From the NCBI RefSeq assembly GCF_028993575.1, contig NZ_CP118615.1, forward strand, positions 310,001 through 374,000: 64,000 nt of DNA, given 5' to 3'. The stretch is from Micromonospora cathayae (lineage in GTDB: Bacteria; Actinomycetota; Actinomycetes; Mycobacteriales; Micromonosporaceae). This document shows positions 35,544 to 44,531 of this stretch, in pieces (position 1 is the stretch's first letter; every line of letters begins with the position of its first letter). The position numbers were made by a program, and so were the translations under genes. Under the pieces are notes generated by a model that did not search any database, was not told where the DNA came from, and saw nothing but the letters and a program-made list of their open reading frames with translations.

Positions 35544-37682
35544 GTGGACTATCCCGAGCTGGCCGCCCGTACCCGTCGGTTCAGCCACGGGGCGCCGCGC
35601 GCCGTCACCGTGGCCGACGACGGATCCCGGGTGGTGTTCCTGCGTTCGGACGGTCCGCAGGACCCGGCCGACGCGCTCTGGCTGCTCGACCTGGCCACCG
35701 GCGAGGAACGGCTGGTCGCCGACGCGGCGACGCTGCTCGGCGACGACCCGGACGCCGGGCTGCCGGCGGCCGAGCGGGTGCTGCGCGAACGGCTGCGGCT
35801 GAGCGCCGGGGGCATCGGCTCGTACGCGACCGACCCGGCCGCCCGGGTGGCGGCGTTTCCGCTGGCCGGCCGGTTGTTCCGGGCCGACCTGGTCGACGGC
35901 GACGTGGTCGAGGTGACCACCGCCGGCCCGGCGATCGATCCCCGGCCGGACCCGACCGGGCAGCGGCTGGCGTACGTGACGGACGCCGGTGAGCACACCC
36001 GCCGGGGCGAGCTGCGGGTGATCGAGCCGGACGGGACGGACCTGCTGCTGGCCGGGGAGGACTCCGGGGTCACCTGGGGGCTGGCCGAGCACGTCGCGGC
36101 CGAGGAGTTCGACCGGTTCCGGGGCTACTGGTGGGCGCCGGACGGCCGGTCGATCCTGGCCGCCCGGGTCGACGAGTCCCGGCTGCCGCGCTGGCACCTG
36201 CATGACCCGGCCGACCCGACCAGCCCGCCGGACAGCGTCGCGTACCCGGCGGCCGGCGGGCCGAACGCCGAGGTCACCCTGCACCTGCTCGACCTCGACG
36301 GCGGCTGGGTGGACGTGCACTGGGACCGGGAGACCTACCCGTACCTGGTCTCGGTGGACTGGGCGGAGGGCGGCCCGCTGATCACCGTGCTGCGCCGGTC
36401 GCAGCAGCACGGCCTGGTGCTGGCGGTGGACCCGCGTACCGGGGAGACCCAGGTGCACGCCGAGCTGGCCGACCCGCGCTGGGTGGACCCGATCCCGGGC
36501 ACCCCGGCGCACCTGCCGGACGGGCGGGTGCTGGTCGGCGGGGAGCTGGCCCACGACGGGTACGACGCGCGGTGCCTGTTCGCCGACGGCACCCTGCTCA
36601 CCCCGCCCTCGCTGTACGTGCGTCGGGTGGTGGGGCGGCTGCCGGCCGGCACCGGCCCGGCGGACCTGGTGGTGGAGGGCAGCGACGGCGAGCCGAGCCA
36701 GCGGCACCTGTTCCGGATCCGGACGGTGATCGGCGGCGGGGTGGACGTACGGCGGATCACCTCGGACGCCGGTTGGCACACCGCAGCGGTGGGCGGGGAC
36801 GTGCTGGTCGTCGGGTACGCCTCGCTGGACCATCCGGGGGTGCGCTGGTCGGTGCGCCGGGGCGACGAGGAGGTCGCGACGCTGCGGTCGCATGCGGCGA
36901 CCCCGCCGTACGCGCCCCGGCCGGTGCTGGAGCGGGTGACCGACCGGCGGCTGCCGGCGGCGGTGCTGTACCCGGGCAACCACGTCGCCGGGCGGCGGTT
37001 GCCGGTGCTGCTGGACGTGTACGGCGGCCCCGGTCACCAGGAGGTGGTGGCGGCGCGGGCGGCCTGGCTGGAGCGGCAGTGGTGGGCCGACGCCGGGTTC
37101 GCGGTGGTGACCGTGGACAACCGGGGCACCCCGGGGGTGGCCCCGTCGTTCGAGAAGGCGATCCACCGGCGGATGGCCGACGTGGTGCTGACCGACCAGC
37201 TCGACGCGCTGGACGCCCTCGCCGAGAAGCATCCCGACCTGGACACCGGCCGGGTGGCGGTGCGCGGCTGGTCGTTCGGGGGCTGGCTGGCCGCGTTGGC
37301 GGTGCTGCGGCACCCGGAGCGGTTCCGGTGCGGCATCGCGGGTGCCCCGGTGACCGACTGGAACCTGTACGACACCGCGTACACCGAGCGTTACCTGGGT
37401 CTGCCGGACGAGGGGACGGACGTCTACGACCACCACAGCCTGGTCGAGCTGGCCGCCGAGCCGCCGGCCGGTGAGGACGACCGGCGGCCGTTGCTGCTGG
37501 TGCACGGGCTGGCCGACGACAACGTGGTGGCCGCGCACACGCTGCGGTTGTCGGCGGCGCTGCTGGCGTCCGGTAGGCCGCATTCGGTGCTGCCGTTGAC
37601 CGGGGCGACGCACCTGGCGGCCGGCGGTACCGCCGAGCGGCTGCTCCGCCTGGAGCTGGACTTCCTCCAGATCTGGCTGTGA
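35544..37682 (+). CDS. S9-family peptidase (dipeptidyl-peptidase IV/prolyl oligopeptidase type)
   Basis: A 712-aa cytoplasmic-looking peptidase without a signal peptide. The first 450 residues form the propeller (repeated blade-like segments such as TYPYLVSVDWAEGGPLITVL). The C-terminal hydrolase has Ser577 in GWSFGGW, Asp near 658 in ADDNVV and His near 690 in ATHLAAG. YGGPGHQEV precedes the nucleophile as in DPP-IV. It would cleave dipeptides or short peptides, and lies beside a peptide importer. The stop-codon region is duplicated downstream. Confidence 0.9.
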   Translation: MDYPELAARTRRFSHGAPRAVTVADDGSRVVFLRSDGPQDPADALWLLDLATGEERLVADAATLLGDDPDAGLPAAERVLRERLRLSAGGIGSYATDPAARVAAFPLAGRLFRADLVDGDVVEVTTAGPAIDPRPDPTGQRLAYVTDAGEHTRRGELRVIEPDGTDLLLAGEDSGVTWGLAEHVAAEEFDRFRGYWWAPDGRSILAARVDESRLPRWHLHDPADPTSPPDSVAYPAAGGPNAEVTLHLLDLDGGWVDVHWDRETYPYLVSVDWAEGGPLITVLRRSQQHGLVLAVDPRTGETQVHAELADPRWVDPIPGTPAHLPDGRVLVGGELAHDGYDARCLFADGTLLTPPSLYVRRVVGRLPAGTGPADLVVEGSDGEPSQRHLFRIRTVIGGGVDVRRITSDAGWHTAAVGGDVLVVGYASLDHPGVRWSVRRGDEEVATLRSHAATPPYAPRPVLERVTDRRLPAAVLYPGNHVAGRRLPVLLDVYGGPGHQEVVAARAAWLERQWWADAGFAVVTVDNRGTPGVAPSFEKAIHRRMADVVLTDQLDALDALAEKHPDLDTGRVAVRGWSFGGWLAALAVLRHPERFRCGIAGAPVTDWNLYDTAYTERYLGLPDEGTDVYDHHSLVELAAEPPAGEDDRRPLLLVHGLADDNVVAAHTLRLSAALLASGRPHSVLPLTGATHLAAGGTAERLLRLELDFLQIWL

Positions 37683-37728
37683 GCCCGGAGCCCGATCCGG
37701 CGGGGAGCCCGATCCGGCTGTGAGCCGG
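37671..37728 (+). repeat. duplication across the S9 peptidase stop
   Basis: ATCTGGCTGTGAGCCCGG (37671-37688) includes the stop codon and recurs as ATCCGGCTGTGAGCCGGG at 37712-37729 (16 of 18 identical). GGAGCCCGATCCGG also occurs twice between them. Confidence 0.65.
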
Positions 37729-37756
37729 GGTCCCCCGTCGACGCGGGGGACCCCGG
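37725..37756. terminator. bidirectional terminator between the S9 gene and the ABC operon
   Basis: A 13-bp perfect stem (CCGGGGTCCCCCG at 37725-37737, CGGGGGACCCCGG at 37744-37756) with a 6-nt loop, between convergent transcription units. Confidence 0.8.
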
Positions 37757-37765
37757 TACGTACGC

Positions 37766-39502
37766 CTACTGCTTGACGTGCACGTTCACGAACGACGGGT
37801 AGCCGAAGATGCTGGAGATGAAGATCCCGCCGACCTTGGAGCCGTGCAGGTAGTAGCCGTTCTCCACGAACAGCGGCACGGCCGGGGCCAGCTCCTTCAT
37901 GATCCGCTCGTCGAGCTTGGCCCACTCCGCGCCCTGCTCGGCGACGGGCAGCGCGAGCACCCGGTCGAACTCGGCGTTGATGGCGTCGCTGTTGACGTAC
38001 GAGGTGTTGCTGTTGTTCTCAGCCTTGATGGTGCGGCCGTCGAAGAGCACCGGCAGGATCGCCGCGCCGCTGGGCCAGTCGGCGGCCCACTGGTCGGTGT
38101 ACAGGTCCCAGGGGTTGCCCTTCTTGCCGACCTCGTCGAGCTTGGCGTCGGCCGGGATGGTCTTCACCGTGATCTTGAAGCCGGCCTTCTCCAGGTTGCC
38201 CTTGAGCTGGGTGGCGAGTTCGGTGGAGTCGTCGCTGATGCCGAGGACCAGTTCGGGGGTCTTGCCGGCGAGCAGTTCCTTGGCCTTCTCGACGTTGCCG
38301 TTCGGCCCGGCCGGGTAGACGTCGTGCTTCTGGAAGCCGATGGTCGACGGCGGCAGCAGGCTGGTGACCGGGCGGGCGGACGCCTCACCGCCGTACGCCT
38401 TGACGAAGCCGTCCCGGTCGATGGCGTAGTTGAGCGCCTGACGTACCGCCAGGTCGGTGACCCGGCTGGTGTTGATGGTCAGCCGCCAGAGGCTCGGGGT
38501 GGGGCCCTGCACCGAGCGCGGCTTGAGGCCGGCGTCCCCGGTGACCCGGGCGACCAGCGCGGAGGGGACCCCGTTCCAGGCCAGCGCGGCCTGGTCGTCG
38601 CCGTTGTCGGCGATCACCCGGTTGGCGCCCGCCTCCGGGTCCGGGCCGAAGTTCCAGACGATCCGGTCCGGGTACGCGTGCCGCACCGGGTCGGTGTTCG
38701 GGTCCCAGTGCTCGTTGCGTTCCATCACCAGCTCGACACCGGCGTTGTTCTTGGTGATCTTGTACGGTCCGGAGGAGAACGGCTGGTTGTCCAGGTTGAC
38801 CCCGGTGTCCTTCTCCGGCTTCAGCGGCGCGGTGTACGGCAGCGAGGCGGCGAACGGCAGGTCGCAGTGCGGCTTGGCGAACTCGAAGCGCAGCGTCTTG
38901 TCGTCCGGGGTGGTCAGGCCGGGCGGGAGCGAGGTCTTGTTGGTCTTGAAGTCCCACTTGGTGTCGTACTGCGGGGTGTCGGCGAGCCACTCCTGGAGGT
39001 AGGTGGGGCCGCCGGTCAGGTCGGGGTCGAAGGAGCGGGCGATGCCGTAGGCGATCTCCTTGGCGGTGATCGGGCTGCCGTCCTCGAACTTCACCCCGTC
39101 CTTGACGGTGAACTCCCAGACCTTGCAGTCGGAGTTCACGTCCTTGCCGGGGGTGGTCGCCAGGTCGCCGACCAGGGTGACCTTCCCGGAGCCGTCGTCC
39201 TTGAAGGTGGTCAGGGACCGGCTGTAGAGCGGCGCGTTCATCAGCCCGGCGAACGAGTAGACCCGCTGCGGGTCCAGGTGCGAGATCTTGGTCTCCCGGA
39301 GCACCCGGAAGGTGCCGCCCTTCGCCGCGCCGGGCACCTCGGCGGCCGGTCCCATCGACTCCTTCGGGTCGGTGGCGATCGATCCGCTCTGTACCCGGTC
39401 GACGTCGGTGGTCGTGTCGGTGCCCTTGTTCTCGCTGCACGCGCCCAGCGCCGCGAGCAGTGCGAGCGCTCCGCCGGCGGCGGCTGCCCTCTTCAGGCGC
39501 AT
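37766..39502 (-). CDS. ABC transporter substrate-binding lipoprotein, family 5 (peptide type)
   Basis: A 578-aa extracytoplasmic binding protein. It has a lipoprotein signal with Cys22 in LGAC, then the family-5 pattern: GGTFRVL, the conserved WEFTVKDGVKFEDGSPITAKEIAYG segment, and SSGPYKI. It should bind oligopeptides or a related solute. ATG39502 has GGGAGGAGG upstream. It is the last gene of the operon, 47 nt after the first permease gene, and ends before a strong terminator. Confidence 0.92.
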   Translation of the reverse strand: MRLKRAAAAGGALALLAALGACSENKGTDTTTDVDRVQSGSIATDPKESMGPAAEVPGAAKGGTFRVLRETKISHLDPQRVYSFAGLMNAPLYSRSLTTFKDDGSGKVTLVGDLATTPGKDVNSDCKVWEFTVKDGVKFEDGSPITAKEIAYGIARSFDPDLTGGPTYLQEWLADTPQYDTKWDFKTNKTSLPPGLTTPDDKTLRFEFAKPHCDLPFAASLPYTAPLKPEKDTGVNLDNQPFSSGPYKITKNNAGVELVMERNEHWDPNTDPVRHAYPDRIVWNFGPDPEAGANRVIADNGDDQAALAWNGVPSALVARVTGDAGLKPRSVQGPTPSLWRLTINTSRVTDLAVRQALNYAIDRDGFVKAYGGEASARPVTSLLPPSTIGFQKHDVYPAGPNGNVEKAKELLAGKTPELVLGISDDSTELATQLKGNLEKAGFKITVKTIPADAKLDEVGKKGNPWDLYTDQWAADWPSGAAILPVLFDGRTIKAENNSNTSYVNSDAINAEFDRVLALPVAEQGAEWAKLDERIMKELAPAVPLFVENGYYLHGSKVGGIFISSIFGYPSFVNVHVKQ

Positions 39503-39549
39503 CCCGCGCCTCCTCCCTGATGATGTGACATGTGACAAACCGGTGGTGC

Positions 39550-40536
39550 TCAGCGCAGCCGCACCCGGGGATCGATGGCGGCGTAGAGCAGGTCGACGAC
39601 GATGTTCGCGACCACGATGAACACCGCCGAGATCAGTACGGTCGCCATGATCGTCGGCAGGTCCCCGGCGCGTACCGCGTCGATGGCGGTCCGCCCCAGC
39701 CCCTGGATGCCGAAGGTGGTCTCGGTGATCACCGTGCCGCCGAGCGCGCTGCCCACGTCCAGGCCGGCGATGGTGACCACCGGGGTGATCGCGGCGCGCA
39801 GCGCGTGCCGCCCGTACACGGTGCGTTTCGCCAGGCCCTTGGCCCGCGCGGTACGCACGAAGTCCTCGGACAGCGTCTCCAGCATCTGCGCCCGGGACAG
39901 CCGGGCGTAGATCGCGGAGAACAGGAACGCCAGCGACACCCAGGCCAGCACCAGCCCGCTGGCCCACTTCACCGGGTCGTCGAGGATCGACGTGTAGCCG
40001 GGCACCGGGGTGATCCGGAGCTGGTACGTGAAGATCAGCAGCAGCACCGCGCCGACGAAGTACAGCTGCATCGACGCCCCGGTCAGCGAGAAGCCGATGG
40101 CCGCCTTGTCCAGCCAGGTGCCCCGGCGCAGCGCGGAGACCATGCCCAGCCCGACCCCGACCAGCAGCCACAGCACCGCCGCCGGGAACACGATGCTCAA
40201 CGTCACCGGCAGCACCCGGACCAGGGTGTCGGTGACCGCCTCGTTGTTCACGTACGACCAGCCGAGACAGGGCGCGTCGCAGTGGCCGCCCTGCGCGCTG
40301 CCCAGGTCCCGGCCGGTGACGATGCCCGTCATGTAGTTGGCGTACTGCTCGACCAGCGGGTCCCGCAGGCCCAGTTCCTCGCGGACCCGCTCCAGCCGTT
40401 CGGCGTTGCAGTTCTTCGGGCACATGCCGCTGACCGGGTCCTTGGGCAGGGCGAAGAACATCAGGAAGCTGAGCACGCTCACCACGAACAGGGTGAGCAC
40501 GGCGCTGAGCAGCCGACGTACCACGAATCGCGTCAT
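39550..40536 (-). CDS. ABC transporter permease, DppB/OppB type
   Basis: A 328-aa permease beginning MTRFVVRRLLSAVLTLFVVS, the family-typical first helix. Six helices are visible. The coupling loop EDFVRTARAKGLAKRTVYGRHALR is present. An external loop between helices 1 and 2 has four Cys (MCPKNC and HCDAPC), which could form disulfides. AGGAG lies 11 nt before ATG40536. It pairs with the DppC-type permease encoded 13 nt upstream. Confidence 0.92.
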   Translation of the reverse strand: MTRFVVRRLLSAVLTLFVVSVLSFLMFFALPKDPVSGMCPKNCNAERLERVREELGLRDPLVEQYANYMTGIVTGRDLGSAQGGHCDAPCLGWSYVNNEAVTDTLVRVLPVTLSIVFPAAVLWLLVGVGLGMVSALRRGTWLDKAAIGFSLTGASMQLYFVGAVLLLIFTYQLRITPVPGYTSILDDPVKWASGLVLAWVSLAFLFSAIYARLSRAQMLETLSEDFVRTARAKGLAKRTVYGRHALRAAITPVVTIAGLDVGSALGGTVITETTFGIQGLGRTAIDAVRAGDLPTIMATVLISAVFIVVANIVVDLLYAAIDPRVRLR

Positions 40537-40549
40537 GGGGACAGGGCTC

Positions 40550-41554
40550 CTACCGGGACGACTTCGGGTCGAGCGCGTCACGCAGCGCGTCACCGAACAG
40601 GTTGAACGCGAGCACCAGCGCGAAGATCGTGATGCCCGGGAAGAAGACGTACGCCGGGTCGGTCTGCAGGTACGGGATGCTCTGGAAGATCATCCGGCCG
40701 AAGTCGGCGGTGGGTTCGAGGATGCCGATGCCGAGGAACGACAGCGCCGCCTCACCGGTGATGTACTGCGGCACCGCGAGCGAGAACGCCACCAGGATCG
40801 GCGCCCACAGGTTCGGCAGGAGCTGCCGGAACACCATGTGCCCGAGCCCGGCCCCGCTGGCCCGCGCCGCCTCCACGAACTCCCGTTCGCGCAGCGAGAT
40901 CACCTGCCCCCGGACCAGCCGGGCGGTGCTGGTCCAGCTGAACGCGGCGAAGACCCCGATCAGCACGGCCACCTGGAACCAGGCCGGCACCTCCTCGCGC
41001 GGCCCGTAGAAGCGCAGCGCCACCGTCGGCACCACGGCCAACGCGAAGATCAGGAACGGCAGGGCCAGCGCCACGTCGGTGATCCAGCTGATCACCGTGT
41101 CGACGATCCCGCCCAGGTAGCCGGCGAGGATGCCGGTGACCACCCCGATGGTGGTGGTCACCACGGCGGCGGCGAACGCGATGAACAGCGAGGTGCGCAG
41201 CCCGTACACCATCCGGATGAAGATGTCCCGGCCCAGCCGGGGCTCCAGGCCGAACCAGTGGTCGCCGCTGACCCCGCCGACGTAGCCGAGCGGCATCCCG
41301 TTGCCGTCCAGCAGCTCCTGGAACTGCTCGTTCGGGCCGACCCCGTACAGCTTCGAGATCAACGGCGCGGCGAGCGCGACCGCCATCAGCACCAGCAGCA
41401 CGACGCCACTGACCACCGCCGTCCGGTCCCGGCGCAGCCGCGCCCAGGCCAACTGCCCCGGCGACCGGCCGACGACCTGGCGGTCCGCCGGGCCTTCGGC
41501 CGCAGCCGGGTCGAGGTCCGCGCGGACCTCGCCCTCCACCGGGGACAGGCTCAT
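40550..41554 (-). CDS. ABC transporter permease, DppC/OppC type
   Basis: A 334-aa permease with the OppC N-terminal segment (SPGQLAWARLRRDRTAVVSGVVLL) and the coupling loop REREFVEAARASGAGLGHMVFRQLLPN. Six helices. The ATG shares its A with the stop of the upstream ATPase gene (TGATG), indicating coupling. Confidence 0.92.
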   Translation of the reverse strand: MSLSPVEGEVRADLDPAAAEGPADRQVVGRSPGQLAWARLRRDRTAVVSGVVLLVLMAVALAAPLISKLYGVGPNEQFQELLDGNGMPLGYVGGVSGDHWFGLEPRLGRDIFIRMVYGLRTSLFIAFAAAVVTTTIGVVTGILAGYLGGIVDTVISWITDVALALPFLIFALAVVPTVALRFYGPREEVPAWFQVAVLIGVFAAFSWTSTARLVRGQVISLREREFVEAARASGAGLGHMVFRQLLPNLWAPILVAFSLAVPQYITGEAALSFLGIGILEPTADFGRMIFQSIPYLQTDPAYVFFPGITIFALVLAFNLFGDALRDALDPKSSR

Positions 41555-42591
41555 CAGGACACCCCGTTCGGTACGGCCACCACGTCACCGGCCGAGGTCA
41601 GCGGCCCGGTTTCCGGGTAGTGGCAGGCGGTGGACTGGTTGCCGCCGTCGCGGGGCACCAGGGCGGGGGTTTCGGTGGCGCACCGGTCGGTGGCCTTCCA
41701 GCAGCGGGTCCGGAACCGGCACCCCGACGGCGGGTCCAGGGGCGTCGGCACGTCCCCGGTCAACCGGATCCGCCCGCCCGTACCCACCCCGGTCACGTCC
41801 GGCACCGCCGACAACAACGCCCGCGTGTACGGATGCTGCGGACGCTGGTAGATGTCGACCCGGTCCCCGATCTCCACGATCCGTCCCAGGTACATCACCG
41901 CCACCCGCTGCGACACGTGCCGCACCACCGCCAGATCGTGCGCCACGAACACGAACGCCAACCCCAGATCCCGCTGCAACCGCCGCAACAGGTTGATCAC
42001 CTGCGCCTGGATCGACACGTCCAACGCCGACACCGGCTCGTCCGCCACGATCAACTTCGGCTCCAACGCCAGAGCCCGCGCGATCCCGATCCGCTGCCGC
42101 TGCCCACCGGAGAACTCGTGCGGATACCGGTTGTAGTGCTCCGGGTTCAACCCCACCAGTTCCAGCAACTCCCGTACCCGGTTACGCACCCCACCGGTCG
42201 GCCGGATCCCGTTCACCTCCAACGGCATCGCCACGATCCGCCCCACCGTGTGCCGCGGATTCAACGACGCGTACGGGTCCTGGAAGATGATCTGCAGGTC
42301 CTGCCGCAACCGCCGCAACTCCCCACCACGGGCCCGGGTGATGTCCCGACCCGCGAACGTCACCGTCCCAGCGGTCGGGGTCAACAACCGCACCAGCATC
42401 CGACCCGTGGTCGACTTCCCACACCCGGACTCCCCGACCAGACCCAGGGTCTCCCCCGACCCGACGGTGAAGTCCACACCGTCGACCGCCCGCACCACAC
42501 CCGAACGCCGGAACCCGTCCCGCACCGGGAAATGCTTCGTCAGACCACTGACCGTCAGCAGCGGGTCGGCGGAGCCGACTGGCACGCTCAC
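41554..42591 (-). CDS. ABC transporter ATP-binding protein, DppF/OppF type
   Basis: A 345-aa ATPase with Walker [10 protein letters not shown], signature FSGGQRQR, Walker B LIVADEP and His in VAHDL. The C-terminal oligopeptide/dipeptide extension has [14 protein letters not shown], a Cys-rich region typical of Opp/Dpp ATPases. GTG42591 overlaps the DppD stop (GTGA), with GAGGTAGGGGTGG upstream. It is a partner of the next gene and of both permeases. Confidence 0.92.
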   Translation of the reverse strand: MSVPVGSADPLLTVSGLTKHFPVRDGFRRSGVVRAVDGVDFTVGSGETLGLVGESGCGKSTTGRMLVRLLTPTAGTVTFAGRDITRARGGELRRLRQDLQIIFQDPYASLNPRHTVGRIVAMPLEVNGIRPTGGVRNRVRELLELVGLNPEHYNRYPHEFSGGQRQRIGIARALALEPKLIVADEPVSALDVSIQAQVINLLRRLQRDLGLAFVFVAHDLAVVRHVSQRVAVMYLGRIVEIGDRVDIYQRPQHPYTRALLSAVPDVTGVGTGGRIRLTGDVPTPLDPPSGCRFRTRCWKATDRCATETPALVPRDGGNQSTACHYPETGPLTSAGDVVAVPNGVS

Positions 42592-43688
42592 CGGGCCACC
42601 CCTACCTCGTCGGCCCGGATCCGGGACCGCTCCGCCGCCGGCAGGTGGCAGGCCACCCGGTGCGCCGACCCTCCACCCACCGGCACCAGTTCCGGCACCA
42701 CCGTCCGGGACCGACCCTCCGTACGTTCGGCCCACCGGCAGCGGGGATGGAACGCACACCCCGCCGGCAGGTCGATCAAACTCGGCGGATTACCCGCGAT
42801 CGGCGTCAACTCCGCGCCCGCGTCCCCCCGCAACGACGGCACACTCCCCAACAACCCCCACGTGTACGGATGCCCCGGTGAGCGCAGCACCTCAGTCACC
42901 GTGCCGTGCTCCACCACCCGGCCGCCGTACATCACCAACACCTCGTCAGCCACCTGCGACACCACACCCAGGTCATGCGTGATCAACACGATCGCCGACC
43001 CGAACTCCGCCTGAAGATCAGCGAGGAGATCCAGAATCTGCGCCTGCACCGTCACATCAAGAGCCGTCGTCGGCTCATCCGCGATCAACAACTCCGGATC
43101 GTTGACCAACGCCATCGCGATCATCACCCGCTGCCGCATCCCACCCGAGAACTCATGCGGGTACTGGTCGAACCGCCGCCCCGGCTGCGGGATACCGACC
43201 CGGCCGAGCATGTCCACCGCCCGCGCGTGGGCCTCCCGTCGCCCCGCCCCGGAGTGGTGCACCCGGTACGCCTCCGCGACCTGCCGCCCCACGGTGTAGT
43301 ACGGATGCAACGCCGACAACGGATCCTGGAACACCATCGCCATGTCCCGTCCGCGCAGCCGGCGGACCGTCTCCTCGGGCAGACCGACGATCTGCCGGCC
43401 ACCGAGGGTGATCTCACCGCTGACCGTCGCCCGACGCGGATCATGCAGACCCAACACCGCCAACGACGTCACACTCTTCCCCGAACCCGACTCCCCCACG
43501 ATCCCCAACGTCCGACCCCGCTCCACCGCGAACGACACCCCGTCCACCGCCCGCACCACACCATCAGCGGTGTCGAACCGCACCCGCAGATCAGTCACCC
43601 GCAGGTACGGATCAGTTGCGGTACGCTCTGCGGGCGCGTCGCGCCCATCGCCCGGCCTGTCGGCCGGCATCGACTCGGGTCTCTTCAC
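42588..43688 (-). CDS. ABC transporter ATP-binding protein, DppD/OppD type
   Basis: A 366-aa ATPase and the first gene of the D-F-C-B-A importer operon. Walker A GESGSGKS, signature FSGGMRQR, Walker B LLIADEP and VLITHDL are intact; the C-terminal [15 protein letters not shown] is the Cys-rich extension. GTG43688 is chosen because GGGGAGG is 10 nt upstream; ATG43670 (MPADRP) is the alternative. A 257-nt divergent region separates it from the Uma2 gene and holds the operon promoter, which I could not place. Confidence 0.9.
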   Translation of the reverse strand: MKRPESMPADRPGDGRDAPAERTATDPYLRVTDLRVRFDTADGVVRAVDGVSFAVERGRTLGIVGESGSGKSVTSLAVLGLHDPRRATVSGEITLGGRQIVGLPEETVRRLRGRDMAMVFQDPLSALHPYYTVGRQVAEAYRVHHSGAGRREAHARAVDMLGRVGIPQPGRRFDQYPHEFSGGMRQRVMIAMALVNDPELLIADEPTTALDVTVQAQILDLLADLQAEFGSAIVLITHDLGVVSQVADEVLVMYGGRVVEHGTVTEVLRSPGHPYTWGLLGSVPSLRGDAGAELTPIAGNPPSLIDLPAGCAFHPRCRWAERTEGRSRTVVPELVPVGGGSAHRVACHLPAAERSRIRADEVGVAR

Positions 43689-43945
43689 GACCGACCGCCT
43701 CCCCTGCCTGGACGAAGAGAACTTGCAGCACAACCCAGATGGCGAAAATAAGCTACAAGCCACCGTCCTGTCAGCGGTCGATCCCGTAACGAGTCGGCAT
43801 CGGCCCGCCGGGACACCCCTCGGGTCCGCCGAGCGGCGCGGCCCGGCGGGGTGCGGCCGGTCGGGGACCTCCAACGCACCTGAGGTGCGACGATGGGGGT
43901 CGGCGACCAGGAGAGGATGCCCGTCGGCTCGAGGTGGAGGTGCCC

Positions 43946-44497
43946 ATGACCGCAGCGGTGTTCGACCACGACGGACCGTGGCTGGAGGAGGAGTACCTCG
44001 CCCTCGGCGAGACGCAGCAGCGCGTCGAACTCTTCGACGGGAGCCTCCACGTGACCCCAGCCCCCACCCCACGCCACCAGCGCATCGCCCGCCGGCTCGG
44101 CAGCGCCCTCGAACCTGGTGCCCAGGCGGCCGGGCTGGAACTGCTGGACGCGGTGAACGTCCGGCTCCGACAGGACCGCATCCCCATCCCCGACCTGGTC
44201 GTCACCGACCCGATCGACCTGAAGTACCCGTTCGTCGACGGGTGGGACGTACGGCTGGTCTGCGAGATCGTCTCGCCCGGCAACGCCGCCACCGACCGGG
44301 TGCTGAAGATGCACTACTACGCCGCGGCCGGCATCGAGTGGTACCTCCTGGTCGAGCAGGACACCCTCGTCGTCCAGCTGCACCGGCGGCGGCCCGACGG
44401 GCACTACGTCGAGGTGGCCGCCGCCGCACCGGGCGAGGTGCTGGAGCTGACCGAGCCGGTGCGCGCCACGATCCGCCCGGAGACGTTGCTGGACTGA
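43946..44497 (+). CDS. Uma2-family (DUF820) restriction-endonuclease-fold protein
   Basis: A 183-aa protein of the PD-(D/E)xK superfamily. PTPRHQRIARRL, PIPDLVVTDP and VRLVCEIVSPGNAATDRVLKMHYYAAAGIEWYLLV, read as spaced motifs, give the Asp, Glu and Lys of the fold. Uma2 proteins are very common in actinobacteria and cyanobacteria; their biological role is unknown. ATG43946 has GGAGGTG 5 nt upstream, better than GTG43934. Confidence 0.85.
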   Translation: MTAAVFDHDGPWLEEEYLALGETQQRVELFDGSLHVTPAPTPRHQRIARRLGSALEPGAQAAGLELLDAVNVRLRQDRIPIPDLVVTDPIDLKYPFVDGWDVRLVCEIVSPGNAATDRVLKMHYYAAAGIEWYLLVEQDTLVVQLHRRRPDGHYVEVAAAAPGEVLELTEPVRATIRPETLLD

Positions 44498-44517
44498 CAA
44501 GCGTCGGTGGGGTCGCC

Positions 44518-44523
44518 TAGGGT
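44518..44523 (+). promoter_or_regulatory. -10 element of a near-leaderless promoter for tldD
   Basis: TAGGGT, 8 nt, ATG44532. No ribosome-binding site. Confidence 0.4.
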
Positions 44524-44531
44524 CATGGCCC

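Noticed and set aside
37766..43688. Assigning the peptide-type ABC operon to siderophore, nickel or opine uptake
   Set aside because: No linked biosynthetic or metal genes are present and the sequence alone does not decide the substrate.
43934..43945. GTG43934 as the start of the Uma2 gene
   Set aside because: ATG43946 has a well-placed GGAGGTG, whereas the GTG would lie within that site.
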